Below, piece after piece: positions 7,239 to 14,975 of a DNA stretch of 38,195 bases (the stretch's first letter is position 1; each line of letters starts with the position of its first letter). A program made the position numbers and the translations under genes. Under the pieces are notes generated by a model that had not been told where the DNA came from, made no database searches, and saw nothing but the letters and a program-made list of their open reading frames with translations. Source of the DNA: Sedimenticola sp. (GTDB taxonomy: Bacteria; Pseudomonadota; Gammaproteobacteria; Chromatiales; Chromatiaceae); the NCBI GenBank assembly GCA_011051655.1, contig DRKS01000050.1:1-38195 (forward strand), written 5' to 3'.

Positions 7239-7640
7239 GTGGTCATCGAAATGCAGTCAGAAAGGCGCCTATTCCCCCGTTTGTTAGTGAACGCTCTTGT
7301 CCGGCTGACCATGATTTCCTCCACTGGCAAGGCGGAATTTACGGCGGAAGCCATCAATTTGTCCTGTGATGGAATCGACTTCAATTGCAACAGTGAAGTC
7401 ATTTCCATGCTGCTGGAACAGCCTCAGTATCCACCAACCTGTCAGCTGAGTTTTTCAATGCCTGATGATCAATATCCGTTCACCAGCCGTTGCCGCCTGA
7501 TTTCTCATCGCAGGCTTGCCCAAGACAGCTATCGGCTGGGGTTCAAGTTCATGTCCTGTTCCGAGCAGAACAGGCAAAAACTCCTGGATTATCTGGCTGA
7601 ACATGCCGGTACTCCCATAAAATCGAGCCCTCTGCTCTGA
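7239..7640 (+). CDS. Single-domain PilZ protein (c-di-GMP receptor)
   Basis: A 133-residue cytoplasmic protein consisting of a PilZ domain. Both halves of the c-di-GMP-binding signature are present: RLFPR (10-14, the RxxxR motif) and NLSCDG (40-45, the [D/N]xSxxG motif). Beta-strand-rich sequence follows to about 118. The GTG at 7239 has AGGA close upstream; an ATG four codons later (7251) is the alternative. The 215-nt gap after the tRNA cluster suggests it has its own promoter, but I see none that convinces. It could respond to either of the two diguanylate cyclases encoded within 7 kb; its output partner is not evident. Confidence 0.85.
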   Translation: MVIEMQSERRLFPRLLVNALVRLTMISSTGKAEFTAEAINLSCDGIDFNCNSEVISMLLEQPQYPPTCQLSFSMPDDQYPFTSRCRLISHRRLAQDSYRLGFKFMSCSEQNRQKLLDYLAEHAGTPIKSSPLL

Positions 7641-7691
7641 GGCAGGGCTGACCGGCAGCGTTTCTCTCCTTTTGCCCAAGGAATTGCGCCC

Positions 7692-8825
7692 ATGTCTCAA
7701 TTTAGTGATGAGTTTCCGCTTGCCGGGGATATCATCTATCTGAACCATGCCGCCGTGGCCCCCTGGCCCCGATGTACTGCCGAAGCCGTTGAGCGTTTTG
7801 CCAGGGAGAACGCATCGAGGGGGGCGCAATACTATCCGCGCTGGTTGCGGATCGAGCGGGAGCTGCGGGAATCACTGGCCTGGCTGCTGAACGCCCCCTC
7901 GCCGGATGATATTGCATTGCTGAAAAATACCTCCGAGGCCCTGTCCGTCGTTGCTTATGGCATTGACTGGCGGCCTGGCGACAATATCGTCAGTTTTGCG
8001 GAAGAATTTCCATCCAACCGTATTGTCTGGGAGTCGTTGGCCACCAAGGGCGTGGATTTGCGATTGGTTGTGCTCTCCGCTTCCGATGATCCGGAAGGCG
8101 ATCTCTTTACCCGCTGCGATGAGAGAACGCGGCTCATTACCGTCAGTTCGGTGCAATATGCCCGTGGATTGCGTCTTGATCTCGACAGGGTTGGTGGTTT
8201 TTGTCGTGAAAACGGCATCTTGTTCTGTGTCGACGCCATCCAAAGCCTGGGCGCCCTGCCCTTTGATGCACAGCGGTGCCAGGCCGATTTTGTCATGGCG
8301 GACGGGCACAAATGGATGCTGGGTCCGGAGGGGTTGGCGGTGTTTTATTGCCGGGCCGAAGTACGCGAACAACTGGCCCTGCGCCAATACGGCTGGCACA
8401 TGGTGGAGTACCCGGGTGATTATGACAGGACTGACTGGGCGCCCTCACCCACCGCCACCCGGTTTGAATGTGGCAGCCCCAATATGCTGGGAATCCATGC
8501 CTTGCACGCCAGCCTGTCGCTGATCCGGAAGATCGGGCTGGAGGACATTTCAAGAAATATCATCAAAAATACCTCATTACTTATTGAAATGATTGACGAA
8601 AGAGATCATATAAAGCTGTTGAGCCCCCGGGATGAAGCGCGTCGTTCAGGCATTGTGACCTTCCATATCCAGGGTGCGGATCATCGGGCTCTACATGCCT
8701 ATCTGATGAAAAATGGCGTTATCTGCGCCCAGCGCGGCGGAGGTATTCGCTTTTCCCCGCATTTCTATACGGGGTCGGACAAGATCCATGCCGCCATGGG
8801 GGTTTTGGGTCGCTATAAGGGGTGA
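7692..8825 (+). CDS. Class V aminotransferase-fold PLP enzyme
   Basis: A 377-residue fold-type I PLP enzyme of the aminotransferase class V family. The PLP-binding lysine is Lys207 in ADGHKWMLGPEG; VDAIQSLG (180-187) supplies Asp181, which contacts the pyridine nitrogen. NTSEAL (79-84) matches the phosphate-binding region. The C-terminal loop reads QRGGGIRFSPHFYT and has no Cys in the place that carries sulfur in NifS/SufS desulfurases, and resembles isopenicillin-N-epimerase- or kynureninase-like members instead. The reaction cannot be named. AAGGAA lies ten nucleotides before the ATG. It sits 51 nt behind the PilZ gene and 140 nt before fadE; no functional link is clear. Confidence 0.85.
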   Translation: MSQFSDEFPLAGDIIYLNHAAVAPWPRCTAEAVERFARENASRGAQYYPRWLRIERELRESLAWLLNAPSPDDIALLKNTSEALSVVAYGIDWRPGDNIVSFAEEFPSNRIVWESLATKGVDLRLVVLSASDDPEGDLFTRCDERTRLITVSSVQYARGLRLDLDRVGGFCRENGILFCVDAIQSLGALPFDAQRCQADFVMADGHKWMLGPEGLAVFYCRAEVREQLALRQYGWHMVEYPGDYDRTDWAPSPTATRFECGSPNMLGIHALHASLSLIRKIGLEDISRNIIKNTSLLIEMIDERDHIKLLSPRDEARRSGIVTFHIQGADHRALHAYLMKNGVICAQRGGGIRFSPHFYTGSDKIHAAMGVLGRYKG

Positions 8826-8928
8826 GAAAAATACCCTTCCGCCTGGCAAGATTTTGATAAGACCAGAATACAAGGTTACAGGCCCCATAATTCTGGCCGA
8901 TACTATCTATCAAGTTATACCAATAAAA

Positions 8929-8945
8929 AACAGCGCGGCGCTGTT
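8929..8945. promoter_or_regulatory. Perfect 17-bp palindrome upstream of fadE
   Basis: AACAGCGCGGCGCTGTT: two perfect 8-bp arms about a single central base, ending 9 nt before the fadE Shine-Dalgarno sequence and lying just after an AT-rich stretch with TTATACC. Location and symmetry suit a repressor operator for the fad operon. It does not match the CAAAC/GTTTG pattern of PsrA-type sites, so the regulator is unknown. A short hairpin in the leader RNA is the other reading. Confidence 0.5.
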
Positions 8946-8965
8946 CCAAAAACTGGAGGGTCGAA

Positions 8966-11431
8966 GTGGAACCACTCGTCATACTGGTTGTCATCGGTGG
9001 GCTCTGGGCCCTGGCCTATTTGCGGGTATCCGGCCGGGCCTGGCTGCTTGGCACAGGCACCATACTGCTTTTTGTCTCTCTATCTGGCGTCCTTGGCGGA
9101 ACTTGCCTGTTTCTGCTTTGGATCCTGGTCCTTGCGATATGCGCTCTTCTCGGTCATCCAACGCTGCGCCAGCGCTATGTCAGCCGTCCGCTGCTGGAAA
9201 AATTCAGGCAAGTGCTTCCGGCCATGTCGGATACGGAACGGGAGGCGCTGGAGGCGGGTTCGGTATGGTGGGATGGCGAGCTCTTCAGCGGCCGGCCAGA
9301 CTGGAAGCAGTTGCTGCAAGAGCCGGCGCCCCAACTCACCCGGGAGGAGCAGGATTTCATCGACGGGCCGGTGGATGAACTCTGCCGCATGCTCGATGAC
9401 TGGAAAATCACACAAGAGGACTTCGATCTGCCCCCCGACATCTGGGCCTTCATCGCCAAGCATCGCTTCTTCGGCATGATCATCCCCAAGGAGTATGGCG
9501 GCCTGGATTTCTCCGCCCTGGCCCACTCCACCATTGTCATGAAAATCGCCAGCCGCAGCGTGACGGCGGCCGTCACCATCATGGTGCCCAACTCCCTGGG
9601 ACCGGCCAAACTGCTGCTGCAGTACGGGTCTCAAGAACAGAAGGACCATTACCTGCCCCGCCTGGCCCGGGCCGAGGAGATTCCCTGCTTCGCCCTGACC
9701 GGCCCCGAGGCCGGCAGTGACGCCGGCGCAATGCCCGACCGGGGCGTCGTCTGCCGTGGTGAATTCGAAGGCAGGGAGGTCCTGGGCATCCGCCTCAACT
9801 GGGAGAAGCGCTATATCACGCTGGGGCCGGTTGCCACGGTCATCGGCCTGGCGTTCAAGCTGTTCGATCCGGATCATTTACTGAGCGAAGAGGAAGAGCG
9901 CGGCATCACCGTCGCCTTGATTCCTGCGGATACCCCCGGCGTCAGTATTGGCGAGCGTCATTTCCCCCTCAATATCCCCTTCCACAACGGTCCCAACTAC
10001 GGCCGCGATGTTTTCATCCCCCTGGACTGGCTGATCGGCGGACAGGAAGGCATCGGCCAGGGCTGGCGGATGCTGATGGATTGCCTGGCCGAAGGCCGCA
10101 GCATCTCCCTGCCCGCCCTGGCCACGGGCGCCGGCAAGGCCGCCGCCCGCTATACCGGCGCTTACGCCCGCATACGCCGCCAATTCAATATGCCCATTGG
10201 ATATTTTGAAGGAGTGGAGGAGGCGTTGGCCCGCATCGCCGCCCTCACCTATCAGATGGATGCAGCCCGCACGCTTACGCTGGGGGCACTGGATAGGGGG
10301 GAAAAGCCCTCGGTCGTCTCCGCCATTATCAAATACCACCTTACGGAGCGCTACCGGCAGGTGACCAATGACGCCATGGATATCCAGGGCGGAAGCGGCA
10401 TCTGCCTTGGTCCAAACAACTATTTGGGCCGGATCTACCAGGCGATCCCCATCAGCATCACGGTGGAGGGCGCCAACATCCTGACACGCAGCATGATGAT
10501 CTTCGGCCAGGGCGCTGTCCGCTGCCACCCCTATGTCCTGAAGGAATTCGCCGCCGCCCAGGCAAAACATGACGGAGAGGCACTGAGATGCTTTGACAAG
10601 GCCATATTCGGACACGTTTCCTTTCTGCTCAGCAACATGGCGCGCAGCCTCTTCCTCGGCCTGACCCGGAGCCTGTTCTCTGCGGCGCCGACAGAAGGAC
10701 CGAACAAACGCTATTATCAATACCTCAACTGGATGAGCGCCTCCTTCGCCCTGTGCGCCGATATAGCCATGATGACCCTCGGCGGCGCCCTGAAACGCAA
10801 GGAGCGGCTTTCCGCCCGCCTGGGTGATGTGCTCAGCGAGCTCTATCTCGCCTCGGCGGTCTTGAAGCACTTTGAAAACCAGGGCGGCCGGGATGAGGAT
10901 CTGCCCCTGCTGCGCTGGGCCCTGGATGACGGCCTCTACCGCATGCAGGAAAGCCTGCGCTCACTGTTGCGTAATCTGCCCATCCGGCCGCTGGCCTGGA
11001 TACTGCGTATCCTTATATTCCCCACGGGCCTGCCCTTTATCGAACCGGATGACCGCCGTGGCCACGAGGCGGCCCGGCTGCTATTGCGCCCGTCGGACGC
11101 CAGGGACCGGCTGACCGCCGGCATTTTCACCTCCACCGATCCGGCACTGGCCGTCGGCCGCCTTGAGCTGGCGCTGGCCCTGTCCGAAAAGGTGGCCCCC
11201 CTGGAGAAGGCCCTGACGGATGCGCGCCGCGCCGGCTCGATCTCGGGCAAAACCATGTCCGAACTGCTGGCACAGGGCCGGGAAAAGGGCGTCATCACTG
11301 AAGAGGATGCCGGTCTCCTCCAGGAAATGGAGGCCCTGCGCCGCCAGGTCATCCAGGTGGACGCCTTTGACAAAATCGGCAAAGGGAGACGCAAGGGACC
11401 GGCCGCCAGGAAACGCGCAAGCAAAAAATAG
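8966..11431 (+). CDS. fadE: Acyl-CoA dehydrogenase, FadE type
   Basis: An 821-residue FadE-family acyl-CoA dehydrogenase (the E. coli enzyme is about 814) that performs the first oxidation of fatty acyl-CoA using FAD. The first 65 residues hold two to three hydrophobic segments, so the protein is membrane-associated. The flavin/substrate motif FALTGPEAGSDAG is at 242-254; ITVEGANILTRSM places the likely catalytic base at Glu501. The C-terminal third is the FadE-specific helical domain and ends in a Lys/Arg-rich tail. The start is GTG (8966) with GGAGG seven nucleotides before it. It opens a plus-strand series fadE, thiolase, fadJ-like, acyl-CoA synthetase. Confidence 0.95.
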   Translation: MEPLVILVVIGGLWALAYLRVSGRAWLLGTGTILLFVSLSGVLGGTCLFLLWILVLAICALLGHPTLRQRYVSRPLLEKFRQVLPAMSDTEREALEAGSVWWDGELFSGRPDWKQLLQEPAPQLTREEQDFIDGPVDELCRMLDDWKITQEDFDLPPDIWAFIAKHRFFGMIIPKEYGGLDFSALAHSTIVMKIASRSVTAAVTIMVPNSLGPAKLLLQYGSQEQKDHYLPRLARAEEIPCFALTGPEAGSDAGAMPDRGVVCRGEFEGREVLGIRLNWEKRYITLGPVATVIGLAFKLFDPDHLLSEEEERGITVALIPADTPGVSIGERHFPLNIPFHNGPNYGRDVFIPLDWLIGGQEGIGQGWRMLMDCLAEGRSISLPALATGAGKAAARYTGAYARIRRQFNMPIGYFEGVEEALARIAALTYQMDAARTLTLGALDRGEKPSVVSAIIKYHLTERYRQVTNDAMDIQGGSGICLGPNNYLGRIYQAIPISITVEGANILTRSMMIFGQGAVRCHPYVLKEFAAAQAKHDGEALRCFDKAIFGHVSFLLSNMARSLFLGLTRSLFSAAPTEGPNKRYYQYLNWMSASFALCADIAMMTLGGALKRKERLSARLGDVLSELYLASAVLKHFENQGGRDEDLPLLRWALDDGLYRMQESLRSLLRNLPIRPLAWILRILIFPTGLPFIEPDDRRGHEAARLLLRPSDARDRLTAGIFTSTDPALAVGRLELALALSEKVAPLEKALTDARRAGSISGKTMSELLAQGREKGVITEEDAGLLQEMEALRRQVIQVDAFDKIGKGRRKGPAARKRASKK

Positions 11432-11501
11432 ATGTGCACGGCAGGAAGCAGTTCTAAAATTGAAGCGAATCCAAGCAAAAAACCAATAAGGAGCCGAGCT
11501 T

Positions 11502-12815
11502 ATGGCAAACGCCAAGACTAACCTGAAAGGACGCAGCGTTTACGTAGTGGACGGCAGCCGCACCCCCTTCCTCAAGGCAATGGGGCCGCCCGGTCCCTTC
11601 CATGCCTCGGATCTGGCGGTTCAGGCGGGGCGCCTCCTGCTTGCCCGTCAACCCTTCGAGCCCGGGGAACTGGATGAGGTCATTCTCGGCTGCGTATCCA
11701 GCGGCCCGGACGAAGCCAATATCGCCCGCATCGTGGCCCTGCGGCTCGGCTGTGGCGAGCGGGTACCGGCCTGGACGGTACAGCGCAACTGCGCTTCGGG
11801 CATGCAGTCGTTGGATTGCGCCGCCACCAACATCGCCAGCGGGCGCTCCGACCTGGTGCTGGCCGGCGGCACGGAGGCCATGAGTCATCATCCGCTGATG
11901 TTGAACGAGCAGATGGTGGCCTGGCTGGCCGGCTGGAACAAGGCCCGCGGGTTGTCGACGCGGGCGCGTCAACTGGCCAAATTGCGCCCGGCCTATTTCC
12001 AGCCCATCATCGCTCTTTTGCGCGGATTGACAGACCCGGTGGTCGGCCTCTCCATGGGCCAAACGGCGGAAGAGCTGGCATGGATCTACGGCATCGGCCG
12101 GGAAGAGATGGATGCCTACGCCGTGCAGAGCCATCATCGGCTCGCTGCTGCCCGCAAGGCGGGCCATCTGGATGAGATCGAGCCCTTGTATGCCCCCAAT
12201 GGCACCCTCTATCTGGACGATGAAGGTCTGCGCGCCGATACCAGCGTCGATAAGCTGGCGGGCCTCAAACCCATTTTCGACCCCACCGTGGGCATGGTTA
12301 CCGCCGGCAACAGCTCACAGGTCACGGACGGAGCCGCCTTGCTGCTGCTGGCCTCCAACACTGCTGTGCGGCGCTATAAGCTGCCGGTGCTGGGGCAGAT
12401 CGCGGATTGCCAGTGGGCCGGGCTGAACCCTGCGCAGATGGGTCTGGGACCGGTGCACGCCATGGCGCCACTGCTTCAGCGCCAGGGTCTCGCCACCAAG
12501 GATATCGATTACTGGGAGATCAACGAGGCCTTTGCCGTTCAGGTGCTGGCCTGTCTCAAAACCTGGTCGGACAAAAAATACTGCCGTGAACAGCTTGGCC
12601 TGGACAAGCCCTTCCGCCCCATTCCCCCGGCCCGCCTGAACGTGGATGGCGGCGCCATCAGCCTCGGACATCCGGTAGGCGCCAGCGGCGCCCGCATTGT
12701 GCTGCATCTCTTGAAGGTGCTCGAACGAGAGAATGGCCGGCGCGGTATCGCCAGCCTCTGTATTGGCGGTGGTCAAGGCGGCGCCATGTTGGTCCAGCGT
12801 CAGGAGGGAAAATAA
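11502..12815 (+). CDS. fadI: Acetyl-CoA C-acyltransferase (3-ketoacyl-CoA thiolase)
   Basis: A 437-residue thiolase that cleaves 3-ketoacyl-CoA with CoA to acetyl-CoA and a shortened acyl-CoA. The acyl-accepting Cys97 is in QRNCASGMQS; EINEAF (339-344), His390 in SLGHPVGASGA and Cys420 in CIGGGQGG complete the active site. The length matches FadI (about 436) better than FadA (about 390), and the neighbour order thiolase then hydratase/dehydrogenase agrees with fadIJ, so fadI is the better symbol; this is a family-level call. AAGGAG precedes the ATG. It follows fadE by 70 nt and its stop is one base from the next start codon. Confidence 0.9.
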   Translation: MANAKTNLKGRSVYVVDGSRTPFLKAMGPPGPFHASDLAVQAGRLLLARQPFEPGELDEVILGCVSSGPDEANIARIVALRLGCGERVPAWTVQRNCASGMQSLDCAATNIASGRSDLVLAGGTEAMSHHPLMLNEQMVAWLAGWNKARGLSTRARQLAKLRPAYFQPIIALLRGLTDPVVGLSMGQTAEELAWIYGIGREEMDAYAVQSHHRLAAARKAGHLDEIEPLYAPNGTLYLDDEGLRADTSVDKLAGLKPIFDPTVGMVTAGNSSQVTDGAALLLLASNTAVRRYKLPVLGQIADCQWAGLNPAQMGLGPVHAMAPLLQRQGLATKDIDYWEINEAFAVQVLACLKTWSDKKYCREQLGLDKPFRPIPPARLNVDGGAISLGHPVGASGARIVLHLLKVLERENGRRGIASLCIGGGQGGAMLVQRQEGK

Positions 12816-12816
12816 T

Positions 12817-14850
12817 ATGAAGAATAAGAGTAAACACTGGCGCATAGAGCATGACGATGACGGCATCATCTGGCTCCATTTCGACCAGGCGAAAAGCGGC
12901 ACCAACGTGCTTACGGAAGAGACCCTGGAGGAGTTGGACGGGCATCTGATTGAAATCGAAAAATTACAGCCCATTGGATTGATCATCTGCTCCGACAAGG
13001 CCAACGGCTTTATCGCCGGGGCCGACGTCAAGGCCTTCAGCCGGATCAGGAAAGCGGAAGAGGCGGCGCGCCAGATCCGTCGCGCCCATGCCATCTTTTC
13101 CCGGCTGGAGAACTTCAGCTTTCCGACCGTGGCGCTGATTCACGGCTTTTGCCTGGGCGGCGGTCTGGAGCTGGCGCTGGCCTGCCGCTACCGCGTATGC
13201 CGGGATGACGCGGCCACCCGTATCGGCCTGCCCGAGGTGCGGCTCGGACTCTTCCCCGGCTTTGGCGGTTCAGTGCGCGGCCCGCGGCTGATAGGCCATA
13301 TCCCGGCCCTCAATATGATGCTCACAGGGCGTACCTTCAGTGGCCGGGCGGCCCGCCGCATGGGCCTTGTGGATATGGCCGTGCCAAAACGCCAGTTCCT
13401 GACGGCGGCGCGTCATATGGTTCTGGCGCGTCCGCAACCCCATCGCCCGACTTGGTTGCAGCGGCTGCCGGCAAGCGGTTTTCTGCGTCCCCTGGTCGCC
13501 GCCCTGATGGAACGGGAAGTCAGGAAAAAAGCGAATCCGACCCACTACCCCGCCCCCTTCAGCCTGATCGAGCACTGGGAAAAGCATATCGACAGCGAAG
13601 ACGATATGTACGCCAGCGAGGTGGAAAGGGTTTCGAAGCTGATCACCAGTGATACCGCTCAGAACCTGATCCGGATATTCCTGCTGCAGGAGCAGCTGAA
13701 ATCACAGGGACGGCAATCCGATTTCAAGGCGCAACGGGTGCACGTCATCGGCGGCGGCGTCATGGGCGGCGACATCGCCGCCTGGTGCGCCCTGCAGGGG
13801 CTGCATGTGACCTTGCAGGACCGCGCCCCCGAGATGCTCTCCAGGGCCATGGGGCGGGCGCACGGCCTGTTCCGCAAGAAACTGAAGCAGCCCCGCCTGG
13901 TGCGGGACGCCTTCGACCGCCTGATGCCGGATTGCGGCGGCACCGGCATCCCCAAGGCGGATGTGGTGATCGAGGCCATTTTCGAGAACGTGGAGGCCAA
14001 GCAGGGGCTCTACCAACAGCTCGAGCCCCAACTCAAAAAGGACGCCCTGCTGTGCACCAACACCTCCAGCATCCCGCTGGAGGTGTTGAACCAGGCCTTG
14101 AAGAATCCGAGGCGGCTGGTTGGCCTGCATTTTTTCAATCCGGTGGCGAAGATGCAGTTGATCGAGATCGTCAGCGCCGGCAACACCGATCCCGAGGCGG
14201 CCCGGGATGCGGCGGCCTTCGCCCTGCAGATCAATCGCCTGCCCTTGCCGGTCAAGAGCAGCCCGGGCTTTCTCGTCAACCGCATCCTCATGCCTTACCT
14301 GCTGGAGGCGGTGGAACTGCTGGAGGAAGGCATCCCCGCCCCGGCGATCGACCAGGCCGCGACGGATTTCGGCATGCCCATGGGACCCATCGAACTGGCG
14401 GATACCGTGGGGCTGGATATCTGTCTTGCCGTCGCCGACAAGCTGGCGGAAAGCCTGCCGGTGACGGTGCCCGAGAAGCTGCGCACCATGGTGAAGAAAG
14501 GCAGGCTGGGACGCAAAAGCGGCAGCGGGTTTTACCGTTACGCCAAGGGAAAGCCGCAAAAGCCTGCCCTGGCCAAGGGATTCATCCCGCCACCGGGCCT
14601 TGCCGACGGCATGATCCTGTGCATGTTGAACGAGGCGGTTGCCTGCCTGCGGGAAGGCATCGTGGCCGATGCGGACCTGCTGGATGCGGGCGTCGTCTTC
14701 GGCACCGGTTTCGCCCCCTTCCGCGGCGGCCCCATGCACTACATCCGGTCGCAGGACCCGGAATCCATGCGGGCGCTTGTGCAAAAACAAGAGAAAAAGC
14801 GGCCGGGCCGGTTTGCCGCCGATGCCGGCTGGGATGAGGTTCTTGAGTGA
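12817..14850 (+). CDS. fadJ: Fatty acid oxidation alpha subunit: enoyl-CoA hydratase / 3-hydroxyacyl-CoA dehydrogenase
   Basis: A 677-residue bifunctional enzyme. Residues 1-190 are an enoyl-CoA hydratase domain with oxyanion-hole segments GFIAGAD (64-70) and GFCLGGGLELA, and the two catalytic acids Glu118 and Glu140. From about 307 comes the NAD-binding 3-hydroxyacyl-CoA dehydrogenase with IGGGVMG (311-317) and catalytic His438 in GLHFFNP, then SSPGFLVNR and the C-terminal helical domains. It should form a complex with the thiolase encoded one base upstream. AGGAGG precedes the ATG (12817). It is somewhat shorter than E. coli FadJ (714) or FadB (729); the C-terminus is lean but all core motifs are present. 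Confidence 0.92.
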   Translation: MKNKSKHWRIEHDDDGIIWLHFDQAKSGTNVLTEETLEELDGHLIEIEKLQPIGLIICSDKANGFIAGADVKAFSRIRKAEEAARQIRRAHAIFSRLENFSFPTVALIHGFCLGGGLELALACRYRVCRDDAATRIGLPEVRLGLFPGFGGSVRGPRLIGHIPALNMMLTGRTFSGRAARRMGLVDMAVPKRQFLTAARHMVLARPQPHRPTWLQRLPASGFLRPLVAALMEREVRKKANPTHYPAPFSLIEHWEKHIDSEDDMYASEVERVSKLITSDTAQNLIRIFLLQEQLKSQGRQSDFKAQRVHVIGGGVMGGDIAAWCALQGLHVTLQDRAPEMLSRAMGRAHGLFRKKLKQPRLVRDAFDRLMPDCGGTGIPKADVVIEAIFENVEAKQGLYQQLEPQLKKDALLCTNTSSIPLEVLNQALKNPRRLVGLHFFNPVAKMQLIEIVSAGNTDPEAARDAAAFALQINRLPLPVKSSPGFLVNRILMPYLLEAVELLEEGIPAPAIDQAATDFGMPMGPIELADTVGLDICLAVADKLAESLPVTVPEKLRTMVKKGRLGRKSGSGFYRYAKGKPQKPALAKGFIPPPGLADGMILCMLNEAVACLREGIVADADLLDAGVVFGTGFAPFRGGPMHYIRSQDPESMRALVQKQEKKRPGRFAADAGWDEVLE

Positions 14851-14870
14851 CGCCTGTACCAGCAGGCGTC
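14849..14870 (+). terminator. Stem-loop at the end of the fadJ-like gene
   Basis: GACGCCTG (14849-14856) pairs perfectly with CAGGCGTC (14863-14870) around a 6-nt loop; the fadJ-like stop codon overlaps the left arm. It is followed by AAATAAATC rather than a T-run, so it may be a partial terminator or mRNA 3'-end stabiliser rather than an efficient intrinsic terminator. Confidence 0.4.
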
Positions 14871-14975
14871 AAATAAATCGGAAGGCAAGCGGGGTCGGGC
14901 CGCTTATACTAACCCTGACCATGACAAATCCCCCAGGATGGGGAACACTCCCATACAGAGTAATGTCACACGGGA

